This document shows positions 45,608 to 54,988 of a DNA stretch of 64,000 bases, piece after piece (position 1 is the first letter of the stretch; each line of letters starts with the position of its first letter). The DNA comes from Charina bottae. Its lineage: Eukaryota; Chordata; Lepidosauria; Squamata; Charinaidae. The notes below the pieces were generated by a model. The model made no database searches. It worked only from the letters and a program-made list of their open reading frames with translations, and was not told where the DNA came from. The stretch lies in the NCBI GenBank assembly GCA_023362775.1, contig JALMGJ010000002.1, forward strand, positions 57,995,914 through 58,059,913, written 5' to 3'. The position numbers and the translations under genes are program-made.

Positions 45608-46478
45608 TTGATTTTTTTGACCACTCACACATATGCTGTTGACTCCTTCACATACAAGTAGACCTACATTTAACTCAGTCTTCTGTGAGTTTTAGTGATT
45701 GGGAACTGTTTTAAGGATTTTATGGGCATCTTTCACTAGTATAATATACTGGTTAACTGGGAACATTTCAGAGGGGTTAGCAGCTAAGAAATTGCTTCAG
45801 CATTTTCTTTTGACCACCTAACATGAATATTGTTAACTGTGCATGCCCTACCAAGCTATTCTGAGACTATTTAATGGGTGGAGTTTTAACAGCATGTATT
45901 CCAATAATGAGAAGTAGTCATGGTCCATATAGACAACTACTTCAAAGGCATTTTTGCTCATGGTCAGTGTAGTGGATATTAGCATTTAGTCAACGGGACT
46001 GGCTCTTGTGGGCCCCAGAAAGTGAATTCCCCTTCTGGGTCACCAGGAGTTGAGCCACTTAAGATTCTTAGGTCATATTTAATGGCTCAAAGAATTAATA
46101 AGTAACATCCTGGTGTTATGTGCTTTTATTTTTGGAGTCAAGATAGCAAGGGTCAAGGTGAAGGAGTTTGTCAAAATAAAAAGCTGAGGCATTAAAATGT
46201 AGGAATAGTTTCCATACATAGATTGCTGCCCTAAAGGGACCTGGGGGTGGGGAGAGGGAAGCAGGTGACAAAACATGCATTGCAACAATACAACTGTTTT
46301 CCTCACAATGTATGTATGAAAGGGAGGAGGTTATGTCAGGATGTCACAAAACAAGTTTCATCATTTTGGAATCATCAGGGTTAGTAATAGGTGTCCATGG
46401 TTATCTCTGAACTGGTCTATAATTATAGAATGAGAATAACTGGGACCAGTTTTACAAAGCAAATAATAAAAGAAATGT
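45608..46478. other. no gene recognised
   Basis: No recognisable feature. Confidence 0.5.
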
Positions 46479-46974
46479 AAAAAGCAGAGACATCACCTTG
46501 CCGACAAAGGTCCGTATAGTTAAAGCTATGGTTTTTCCAGTAGCAATGTATGGCTGTGAGAGTTGGACCATAAGGAAGGCTGAGCGCCGAAGAATTGATG
46601 CTTTCGAGCTGTGGTGCTGGAGAAGACTCTTGAGAGTCCCTTGGACTGCAAGGAGGTCAAACCAGTCAATCCTAAAGGAAATCAACCCTGACTGCTCATT
46701 GGAAGGACAGATGCTGAAGCTGAAGCTCAAATACTTTGGCCACCTAATGAGAAGAGAGGACTCACTGGAAAAGACCCTGATGCTGGGAAAGACTGAGGGC
46801 AAAAGGAGAAAGGGACGGCAGAGGATGAGATGGTTAGATAGCATCACCGATGTAATGAACATGAATTTGAGTAAACTCCGAGAGACAGTGGAGGACAGGA
46901 AGGCCTGGCGTGCTATGGTCCATGAGGTCACGAAGAGTCGGACACGACTGAACGACTGAACAACAACAACAACT
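46479..46974 (+). mobile_element. Bov-B LINE 3' end, copy 2
   Basis: 496 bp, 5' truncated within the RT C-terminal region. 46498-46959 is open for 153 residues (MPTKVRIVKAMVFPVAMYG...TKSRTRLND), almost identical to the end of the 31418 protein; two differences noticed (RRKG/RRRG, LRET/LQET). Ends CGACTGAACGACTGAACAACAACAAC. Confidence 0.95.
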
Positions 46975-47032
46975 GTATGTATGTGGATGCCTGTTTTGTT
47001 TTGTTCATTTTTGCTGAAGGTGTTTAGTAAAC

Positions 47033-47307
47033 TTGTTGTTCAGTCGTTTAGTCATGTCCGACTCTTCGTGACCTCATGGACCATAGCACGCCAGGCCTTC
47101 CTGTCCTCCACTGTCTCTCGGAGTTTACGCAAATTCATGTTCATTACATCGGTGATGCTATCTAACCATATCATCCTCTGCCGTCCCCTTCTCCTTTTGC
47201 CTTCAGTCTTTCCCAGCATCAGGGTCTTTTCCAGTGAGTCCTCTCTTTGCATTAGGTGGCCAAAGTATTTGCGCTTCAGCATCTGTCCTTCCAATGAGCA
47301 GTCAGGG
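47033..47307 (-). mobile_element. Bov-B LINE 3' end, copy 3
   Basis: 275 bp in opposite orientation, its 3' terminus facing that of copy 2 across 58 bp. Coding part 47294-47052 reads LKRKYFGHLMQRED...HEVTKSRT, with one LKLK unit lost relative to the other copies. Confidence 0.95.
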
Positions 47308-47655
47308 ACTTAGATCTATTTAAAATGGTTATAAGTACTCTTAACTTTTGTTGGTCTGAGACGTAAGCTTTTGGCATTTCAGTGTTCTAAGAAAATAATA
47401 GAGATTTATTTTTCCAAAGGGGTCTGTGTTCATGTTTATAATAAATCTCTGTCCTTTTTAATTGCTCAGATTTGCCTCATGTTGCTTACTGGAGGTCAGC
47501 TGAAAAAGCAATCAATTAATCCATATAGGCAAAATTTAAAAAGTTCTACAATATGGATAAAACTTGCATAATTAATCTGCAAAGAGGGATAATGGGTTTA
47601 AGAAACCATGCACTTGTATTGCAGGTAGAATGTATCAACAATCATCTATCTACAG

Positions 47656-47935
47656 CAGGGCTTTCCAAAGTGCCACCGCTGGCGACACACCAGCAGCAGC
47701 GACCTCAGGATCGCGGCGGCGGGCACGTGCACGGTGGCGGCGCGGGGGGGGGCGCACGTGCACAGTGGCGGCGCGGGGGGGGCATGTGGCGGTGCGCGCG
47801 TGCATGGTGGTGGTGGCAGCGGCTACCGCTGCCACCGTGCACACGCGCGCCGCCGCTTCCAGGTGGTGTGGTGACACACCACGCTGTGTGTGGCGACACA
47901 CTTTTGTGTCGCGACACACAGTTTGGAAAGCTCTG
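47656..47935. mobile_element. hAT-type MITE, very GC-rich
   Basis: Starts CAGGGCTTTCCAAAGTG and ends in the reverse complement of CAGAGCTTTCCAAACTG (15 of 17 terminal bases pair). Flanked by ATCTACAG (47648-47655) and ATTTACAG (47936-47943), an 8-bp target duplication with one change. The CAG ends and 8-bp duplication are diagnostic of hAT transposons. The inside is non-coding, rich in GCG, CGTGCAC and GTGTCGCGACAC motifs, far above the local GC. Frames of 89-127 residues across it are low-complexity artefacts. Confidence 0.9.
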
Positions 47936-48009
47936 ATTTACAGAATCATAACATCAAGCATTAGTTTGTAATATGTATCATAACTGAAGATCACCTGGAA
48001 GAAGCCCAT

Positions 48010-48640
48010 GGTTATCATGGAGGCCATGAGTTCCTGAGCTTGTCCAGACTCAGGATGGCTGAAGTCATCAGGCATGATGGCTGAAGTCATCCAGGACCAT
48101 TAGGTAAGGAAACTCCAGAAGTAGCTCTAGGATCAGGTCCAAAAGCTTGGGGATGGATCATGCTGGGCAGCAGGATGGCCACTAGATCAGCAGGAGCACT
48201 AACTTTTCCGTGCAGCCCAACTTAACACACTGCCACTCATACCTGGTCACCTTAGGCATGGAAGTCCTGATCACAGGTAGGATATCTTTATAGTTGAGCA
48301 CCATCTTCCTCCCTGACTCTGGCACTGAAGTTGATAAAGGAACTGAAACCCAGGAATGCAGATCTTTGAGAAGGCATTAGTGCCCTTGCCCAACCAGGTT
48401 TCAGTAATATATGCCAGCTCATTCTTCACCAATTTACATAGGAGAACAGTTTTATTACAGATGGATCTGGCATTTATTAGTGAGAAAACTGGCTCTATGA
48501 GACTTTTTGTGGAAACAGCTGTGGCAGTGAACATGTGCCAGGGAGTGGGAAGAATTGTTTATTTAACTGTGTTCTCTGCTTTCGAAATGCACTGGAACTT
48601 TAAGGCAGTCACCCTAAAGGTGATGTATGTGAGAGAGAGA
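48010..48640 (-). mobile_element. old L2 endonuclease-region relic, antisense
   Basis: The minus frame 48534-48271 (FSLINARSICNKTVLLCKLV..ELAYITETWLGKG..PGFQFLYQ) parallels the L2 endonuclease line LLLLNARSVNNKAPLISDLI..ITKTWLG..AGFRVWHQ at 57.8 kb. It keeps the catalytic Glu (TETWL). Very diverged, and in opposite orientation to the L2 RT copy that follows. Confidence 0.65.
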
Positions 48641-48892
48641 GAGAGGATGAATAAGCTATGAGCAAGCAACTCAGAACACAGACAGATTCTTTCATTGAGC
48701 TAAATAGGTTAGTGTTGCTTAAAGTTATCATTGTACCTATGTGATACTGTTAATGTACCTCTATTCTTTTTGTAATGATTATGCTTGTCTGTTGATCCCC
48801 AGAAGTTTAATATTTTTCATTATTGGATGCCCCAGAAAAGAGGAAAATCACACTTTAGAGCACCACCACCACTACAGGTAGAGGATTTGCCT

Positions 48893-50650
48893 TTTAGATC
48901 CATGTCCCTCCTGGGTGGTTAAATCAGCCAGGGAGGTGACATGTGGTTGGGTCCAGGCAATGATTAATACATCCTTGAGGGAGGGGGTGTTTCCGGCTAC
49001 CTTTAAGGAGGCGCTGGTACACCCCCTCCTCAAAAAACCATCCCTGGACCCCACTGTTTTGAACAACTTTCGCCCTGTCTCCCACCTTCCCTTTTTGGGA
49101 AATGTGGTTGAGAATTTGGTGGCGCTGCAACTCCAGAGGATTCTGGATGAAACGGATTATCTAGACCCCTTTCAGTCAGGTTTCAGGCCGGGATATGGGA
49201 CAGAGACTGCATTGGTTGCACTTATGGATGATCTCTGGCGGGAGCGTGATGGAGGGAGTGCATCCATTCTCGCTCTCTTGGACCTCTCAGTGGCTTTTGA
49301 TACTGTCGACCATGGTATCCTTCTGGGATGGCTCAGGGAGTTGGGGGTGGGCAGCGTAGTCTTGCACTGGTTCACCTCCTTCCTCCAGGGCTGTTCCCAA
49401 TCGGTGGTAATAGGGGAGGAGAGATCCGACCCGCATCCCCTCTTGTGTGGGGTGCTGCAGGGTTTGGTTCTCTCTCCTCTCCTATTTAACATCTACATGA
49501 AGCCACTGGGGGAGATAATCCATCAACACGGGATGAGGTATCATCAATATGCTGATGATACTCAGACGTATATCTCCATCCCGGGTGAAGTAAGTGATGC
49601 AGTCAACACCCTGTCTCAGTGCCTGGGGGCTGTGGGGGCCTGGATGGGGAACAACAGGCTTCAACTGAACCCTGGTAAGACGGAGTGGCTGTGGATTGAT
49701 GGCCTCTCAGTTTCCAGGAAGTTGTCATCTTTAACTCTGGATGGGGTGGCACTGGCCCATTCAGATTCAGTGCGCAACTTGGGGGTCCTCTTGGACTCAT
49801 GACTCCTGCTCGAAGAGCAGGTGGCAGTCGTGGCCAGGAGGGCCTTTGCACAACTTCAGGTTGTGCGCCAGTTGCGCCCTTTCCTGGATCGAGATGCCCT
49901 CTGAACAGTCACTCATGCCCTTGTCATCTCCCATATAGATAATTGCAATGCGCTGTACATGGGGCTACCCTTGAAGAGTATCCGGAAGCTTCAGCTGGTC
50001 CAGAATGTGGCCGCACGGGCAGTTATGGGTGCGATGAGATCAGCCCATGTAACACCACTGCTGCACGATCTGCATTGGGTACCAGTTTGCTTCCAGGTCA
50101 AATTCAAGGTGTTGGTTATCACCTTTAAAGCCCTACATGGCATGGGGTCAGGGTACCTGAGGGACCGTCTCATCCCGATTACACCTACCTGCCCCACCCG
50201 GTCAATCAGAGAGGGCATGCTTCGGACCCCATCAGTGAAGGAATTTCATTTGGTGGGGTCCAGGAGACGTCCCTTCTCTGTGGTAGCACCCGCCTTGTAG
50301 AATAGCTTGCCCCTGGAGGTGAGACAGGCGCCTTCACTCCTGGCCTTCAGAAAGTCTTTAAAGACCTGGTTCTGCCACCTTGCTTGGGACATGGGAGGTA
50401 ATAGTTCCTCCTGGGGGTGGTTAGCCCCGTAATACCCTCCTTTTTTAAGATCTTCCCATCCTCTGGATTCTTATCTATTTATTATTATATTGTATTTTTA
50501 AGTGTGTAGGTTTTTGATATTGATTTTAATGATTTTAATGTTGTAAACCGCCCAGAGTCCACTGTCGTGGAGATGGGCGGTCATAAATTCAAATAATAAA
50601 TAAATAAACAAACAAACAAACAAACAAATAAATAAATAATAAATAAATAA
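48893..50650 (+). mobile_element. L2 LINE, 5' truncated
   Basis: Begins inside ORF2 just before the RT, runs through the C-terminus and the 3' UTR, and ends with the terminal hairpin 'ccgcccagagtcc..gatgggcgg' (about 50550-50581) and an AATAA/AACAA repeat tail. Confidence 0.95.
48915..50410 (+). pseudogene. L2 ORF2, reverse transcriptase and C-terminus (3 stops)
   Basis: Open for 295 residues (48915-49802): NNFRPVSHLPFLGNVVE, QSGFRPGYGTETALV, LLDLSVAFDTVDHGILL with the first Asp, CGVLQGLVLSPLLFNIYM and YHQYADDTQTYI with an intact YADD (49548-49559). The same frame continues past TGA at 49800-49802, TGA at 49902-49904 and TAG near 50298 through LPFLGN-independent C-terminal lines FKVLVITFKALHGMG and LRTPSVKEFHLVGSRRRPFSVVAPAL to WGWLAP. 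The reading frame itself is not shifted. The PQGS of typical L2 (GVPQGSVLSP) is LQGL here. Confidence 0.9.
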
Positions 50651-50651
50651 A
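50584..50651. repeat. (AATA)n/(AACA)n tail repeat
   Basis: Simple repeat forming the 3' tail of the L2 copy. Confidence 0.9.
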
Positions 50652-53046
50652 TTTGGCAGCAGACTTGCTTGAAATAAATTTGCAAAGGAGCTGAAAGGGA
50701 TCCTGGTGGGAGATCCTATGTGGAATTGGCTCCTCGAACATAGGACCAGTTTCTGTGTTACAGCAGGGGCTATGTATGTATGCAAGCAATTACTTAGATG
50801 TTGATTCATCAATTAATATTTATAGTTATAAAGAAAATCCTGGCTTGGCGAGTTGACATTTTAGTAGAGGAAAAACATGTCACTTCTGACTGGCAGAGCA
50901 TTTCCATTTTGAGGAACAAGATTATTCATGCGGCGATGTTAAAACTGCTAGTGAAAATCATATTTGCAGAAAGCAAATACCAGACCACTTGCCAGCATCA
51001 AACAAAATGAGAGATCCAAGCCCTTTTCTCATTATAAGGAGAACATCAGAAAATGTTCTCTCAATTTATATTTCACACAGATCAAGGGTCGCTAATGTAT
51101 CTGCTTGATAGGAGCCAGCAAATTGCTAAACTACGCTGACTTTATTGCCACTAGCTACCAGTTGTGAAAGAGAACCTAAAAAAAAATCCTGAGAAGATCT
51201 ATTTCTCTTTCAAGGTATCACGTTCATTTAAATGCTCACTAATTCATATACTTAGGCTCAGACAATAATCTGAAATGTTTAATTTAGTCATTGTTCTAAG
51301 CTTATTAATTATGTCATCTAGTAAATTCCTGTCCTTTCAAGTGCCTTCATGAAAGCCATGAAAGTATCAGAAATATGTCTGTTTTCCCTTTATCCTGGTA
51401 TGATCTCTCAACCACATAGCACCTAAGTGGATTAGTAGCCTTCCCCAACCTCCAGGTACTTTGGAACTACAATTTCTAGAATTCCTAGCCAGTTTATTCT
51501 TCATTGTCAATCAAATTATCAGAGGCAGGGCAGAGTTCACTGGGAATGGTGAATTATAGCTGTTCTTTCTTTTCTTCTCAACTACATTTGAAATACAGTT
51601 TAAAATATGCAAGAAGCTTCTATAATTGCCTTAAAGACCAGTTTGAAACATGTAGATGTTTTAGAGATTGGAAACTGAAACCTGATTGTCAAGCCTAAAG
51701 ATTTGGACACTATGAATCAGTTAATCCCTGCAGCTTTCTCCTTCCTTCCTTCCTTCCTTCCTTCCTTCCTTCCTTCCTTCCTTCCTTCCTTCCTTCCTTC
51801 CTTCCTTCCTTCCTTCCTTCCTGATTTATTGCTGATGGAATGAGGGATGGTTATAAGAACTGAGTGTGTGAATTCTGGATGCTGCATGAATCTCATAAAT
51901 GTGTTCTGCTGCCCACTGTACCCTGAGGATAACTTGGGTTTTTGACAAAACATCCGTTTCTAAATATTCAACAAAAATATCATTTTATGGCTGTCTGTGT
52001 ATGTTAAAGTCTTTAATATTCTTTTTTCTGCCCTGTATTTTGTGTGTATATTGTAGTTCCACAGTGTAGTCACTGTAGAAAACTTGGAATTAATTGACAC
52101 TTTGCGTCATTCATTCTTTGCTTTATAATTATTTCCCCATCAAGCATTCCAACTTCAAGAGCTTTTTAATTAGTTTGATTCAGAATTAGAAGTGCACAAA
52201 GGGGCTAGTGGAAGCCAATTTCTCAGCTCCCATGAGTTTCCACCTGAATTTCAGCATAATTCCTTTTCTCCTCAATCTCTTATGCTACAGTCACTCATGG
52301 TCAGCAGTCTACCACATCCCCCCACCTTCTGTCTAGCATTTTGAGTGGTTGGAGGGACTGGGATGAAACTAAGAAAAAGAAATCTGCTTCCATCAGGACA
52401 TGTGCTTGTGCCTAATCTCAATACAGCCTATTAGAGTGGACATCTTCAAGCACATTTTCCAACAGGGTCTACTGAAGCCTGACTCATACTATGGTTTTAA
52501 GGAGCACAATGAATTTTCTCTTTCTCTGCTGGGAGACACAGGGCTGAAGAGAAGAGATGCTTATGGAAGATTGAAATACAGGGAGGTATGATAAATGCCA
52601 CCTGAACCATCAATCCATGACATTAGGCTGAGAGGATGAAATATGTCTTTACCGTTCGGTAAGATCATGGGGGGCTTAGTTATTGTCTTGAAAGATAACT
52701 TATCATTTAAATAGCTTCTCCAATTACAATAAGAATTCAAAGAGTATATATCTCTGAACCGTTCTTCTCTTGCTATCAAAAAATACAAAACTAAAGAAAA
52801 TTTTATAACTAATACAATGAATTAGGATAATTTTTTATTCTTATATTTTTAAATAATATGCTAAAAGAAAAAGTCCATAAAACGTGTATATCTTATGCTA
52901 ATCAAAACTGTTTATATATATAAATACACACACACACACACAGACACACACAAACTATACAATTGAATTATGAACAATTAAGTCAGTTTATTTAATAATT
53001 AAAAAATAGGAAATTAAATATATAAATTGGCATGTGCAATTCAGTG
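50652..53046. other. no gene; microsatellites and one small relic
   Basis: 51440-51492 ('ccttccccaacctccaggtactttggaactacaatttctagaattcctagcca') resembles the end of a repeat common in sauropsids, probably a MITE. (TTCC)n at 51741-51822 and (CA)n at 52927-52952. Nothing coding recognised. Confidence 0.5.
51741..51822. repeat. (TTCC)n microsatellite, ~20 units
   Basis: Pure CTTC/TTCC tandem array of 82 bp. The EGRK-repeat frame on the minus strand is an artefact of it. Confidence 0.98.
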
Positions 53047-53300
53047 AATCTTTCAGAACAAAATTGTTAAGTGAAATAATTCTATCCAAAAGGGTTAAAG
53101 AATAAGGCAGAGACTTGATAGGGAGGCCAGTGGGCCAGATGGAAAACTCCTGTGACCTGGATCTGGCTCATGTATTGGTAGTTTTTCAATACAACAGCCA
53201 TTGATTTAACTCATTATCAGCTGATTCAATTAAAATGTGCTATTTGCAGAGTCAATCTTTCAGAACAAAATTGTTAAGTGAAATAATTCTATCCAAAAGG
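53047..53300. repeat. perfect 47-bp direct repeat, 207 bp apart
   Basis: 53047-53093 and 53254-53300 are identical over 47 bp (AATCTTTCAGAACAAAA...). The sequence between shows no terminal repeat or tail. Either a partial tandem duplication or duplicated flanks of an insertion. Confidence 0.9.
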
Positions 53301-53619
53301 AAGCCAGTAAAACACAAAGTTCCATTATGTAAACCAATACAGCCTTTTTAGTATTATTATTTCCAACTCAAAGAACATATATTTACTATTATTGCATATC
53401 TCCAGCAATTAGTTTAATTCATCAATTTCTTCCCAAAACACATTTATTAGAATTAGGAAATATTGTGAAAGGAGGATCCAGTCTGATTTGGAGGATCAAT
53501 TGGGGGATTCAGATTAAAAAAAACTATACCTGTAATGTTTGAGTAAAATGGAGGGCTGGGGATGGCTGAAATGTGGTAACATTTTCAGACGTAGTAGTAT
53601 TTATGATTTTTCCTCAAGT
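53301..53619. other. no gene recognised
   Basis: No recognisable feature. Confidence 0.5.
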
Positions 53620-54317
53620 CTTGCTATGCATTCTTATGCAGAGGATGGATGGTTGGGGTGTTCCTGGGAGGGATAAACAAAGAACACCAGGAGTGTATAG
53701 CAAGAGCATATAATCCTAAAAAGGTCACCCAAGGTATGAAGGTCATCCCAACTGTCCAGAAAACACAAAGTGATTGATGTTATAGTGTCAGATAATGTGC
53801 TCCTTAGGTCAGAGATAGTACTTAACATGCTACTGAGGAAGAGCTGAAGCACTTTCAGAATATTAATGGTATTTATGATGTGGCTAGATAAAGCCTTCAG
53901 CAAATTCAAAACTGTAACAACTGAATTACAGTGGGAGCATGGAATATAAGAATCATGAACATGGGAAAGCTCAACATAGTAACAGATTTAAAAAATGGAT
54001 CAACTACACATGGACAACACAGGCATCGGAAATTGGAATGGGACACCTTCAATCATCATAAGACCATATTGTTTGACATGTTTTATGGTAAGTTCAATCT
54101 GAAATCGATATGAACATGCCAGCAAGATGTGCTGCTTGTTGGAGACTGGAATTAGTTGGAAATACTAAGGAGGAAAACATAATTGGCTTAGGAAACTAAA
54201 ACAAAGCAGGAAAATTACTTTACAGTTTCTGCCAATCCAATGATTTCTTTATTGCTAACACAGTTTTGAAACAACCAAAATAATGTCTGTATACAAGGAC
54301 ATTACCAGATGAAGTAC
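53620..54317 (+). pseudogene. RTE LINE piece 1: leader and endonuclease start
   Basis: 53931 onward reads GAWNIRIMNMGKLNIVTDL, the start of the RTE apurinic endonuclease. After a gap, about 54155-54312 reads GLGN, NKAGKLLYSFCQSNDFFIANTVL, LYTRTLPDE, the later endonuclease lines. Several stops. The part before 53925 is presumed 5' UTR. Interrupted at 54318 by an LTR; a further ~30 bp (54588-54620, YKSLID) continue the line before the L2. Confidence 0.75.
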
Positions 54318-54587
54318 TGTAGAGGGCAGAGGGAATGGCTGTGAAGAACAGAAGGAAGAGCTGCTACCAAGGCAGATAACAAGGGCCTGACTCAGGTCAT
54401 GAAAGTAACTTGAGAAAATGTCTCAGACAAGCTCCTCTCTAGTTCACACAGAGATAAAAGGAGGGAGGGGGAAGCACATTCAGACTTGCAAGTTTATGTT
54501 ACTGTACTTGTTACAATAAAAGTAGTCCTGACTTACATGGCATTGTTTTGTTTTTTTTTTGGTCTGGTCTACCTTGTAGGGCTGACA
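54318..54587 (+). mobile_element. short solo LTR inside the RTE element
   Basis: TGTAGAGGGC...GGCTGACA, 270 bp, with AGTAC (54313-54317) and AGTAT (54588-54592) either side, 4 of 5 equal. Inside are AGATAAAAGG (TATA-like, about 54455) and AATAAAAG (54516). Taking it out brings the RTE line LPDE next to YKSLID, consistent with the family line '..PDGxxxxQID'. Ends are less certain than for the other LTRs. Confidence 0.5.
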
Positions 54588-54749
54588 AGTATACAAAAGT
54601 CTAATTGACTAACCCAACTATGATTTTATTTATTTATTTATTTATTTATTTATTACATTTATATCCCGCCCATCTCCCCCACAAGGAGGGACCCTGGGTG
54701 GTTCACAACAAATTTAAAATCAATTAAAACAATAAATATGAATAATAAG

Positions 54750-54857
54750 CAATATAAAAATACATATATTTACATATATCCACACATGCACACACAGACA
54801 CACACACACACATATATACATATATACATATATACACATACACACACACACATACAT

Positions 54858-54890
<33 letters not shown>

Positions 54891-54920
54891 CATACACACA
54901 CACACACACAAACACATAGA
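54750..54920. repeat. (CA)n/(CATATA)n microsatellite
   Basis: Compound CA-rich array in the L2 3' UTR. Frames of 62-87 residues across it are artefacts. Confidence 0.95.
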
Positions 54921-54988
54921 TACTAAACAATCTGATCCAACAGTGGTAGAACTTGTTCCACTGGTCGATAAGGCTGGTCAGGACCAAT

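Noticed and set aside
47553..47971. Overlapping 89-127-residue frames rich in Gly, Ala and Arg
   Set aside because: They follow the GC-rich repeats of the hAT MITE and cross its ends.
51717..51953. EGRK-repeat protein frame
   Set aside because: Translation of the (TTCC)n microsatellite.
54720..54987. Cys/Val-rich frames that look like membrane proteins
   Set aside because: Translation of the CA/CATA microsatellite.
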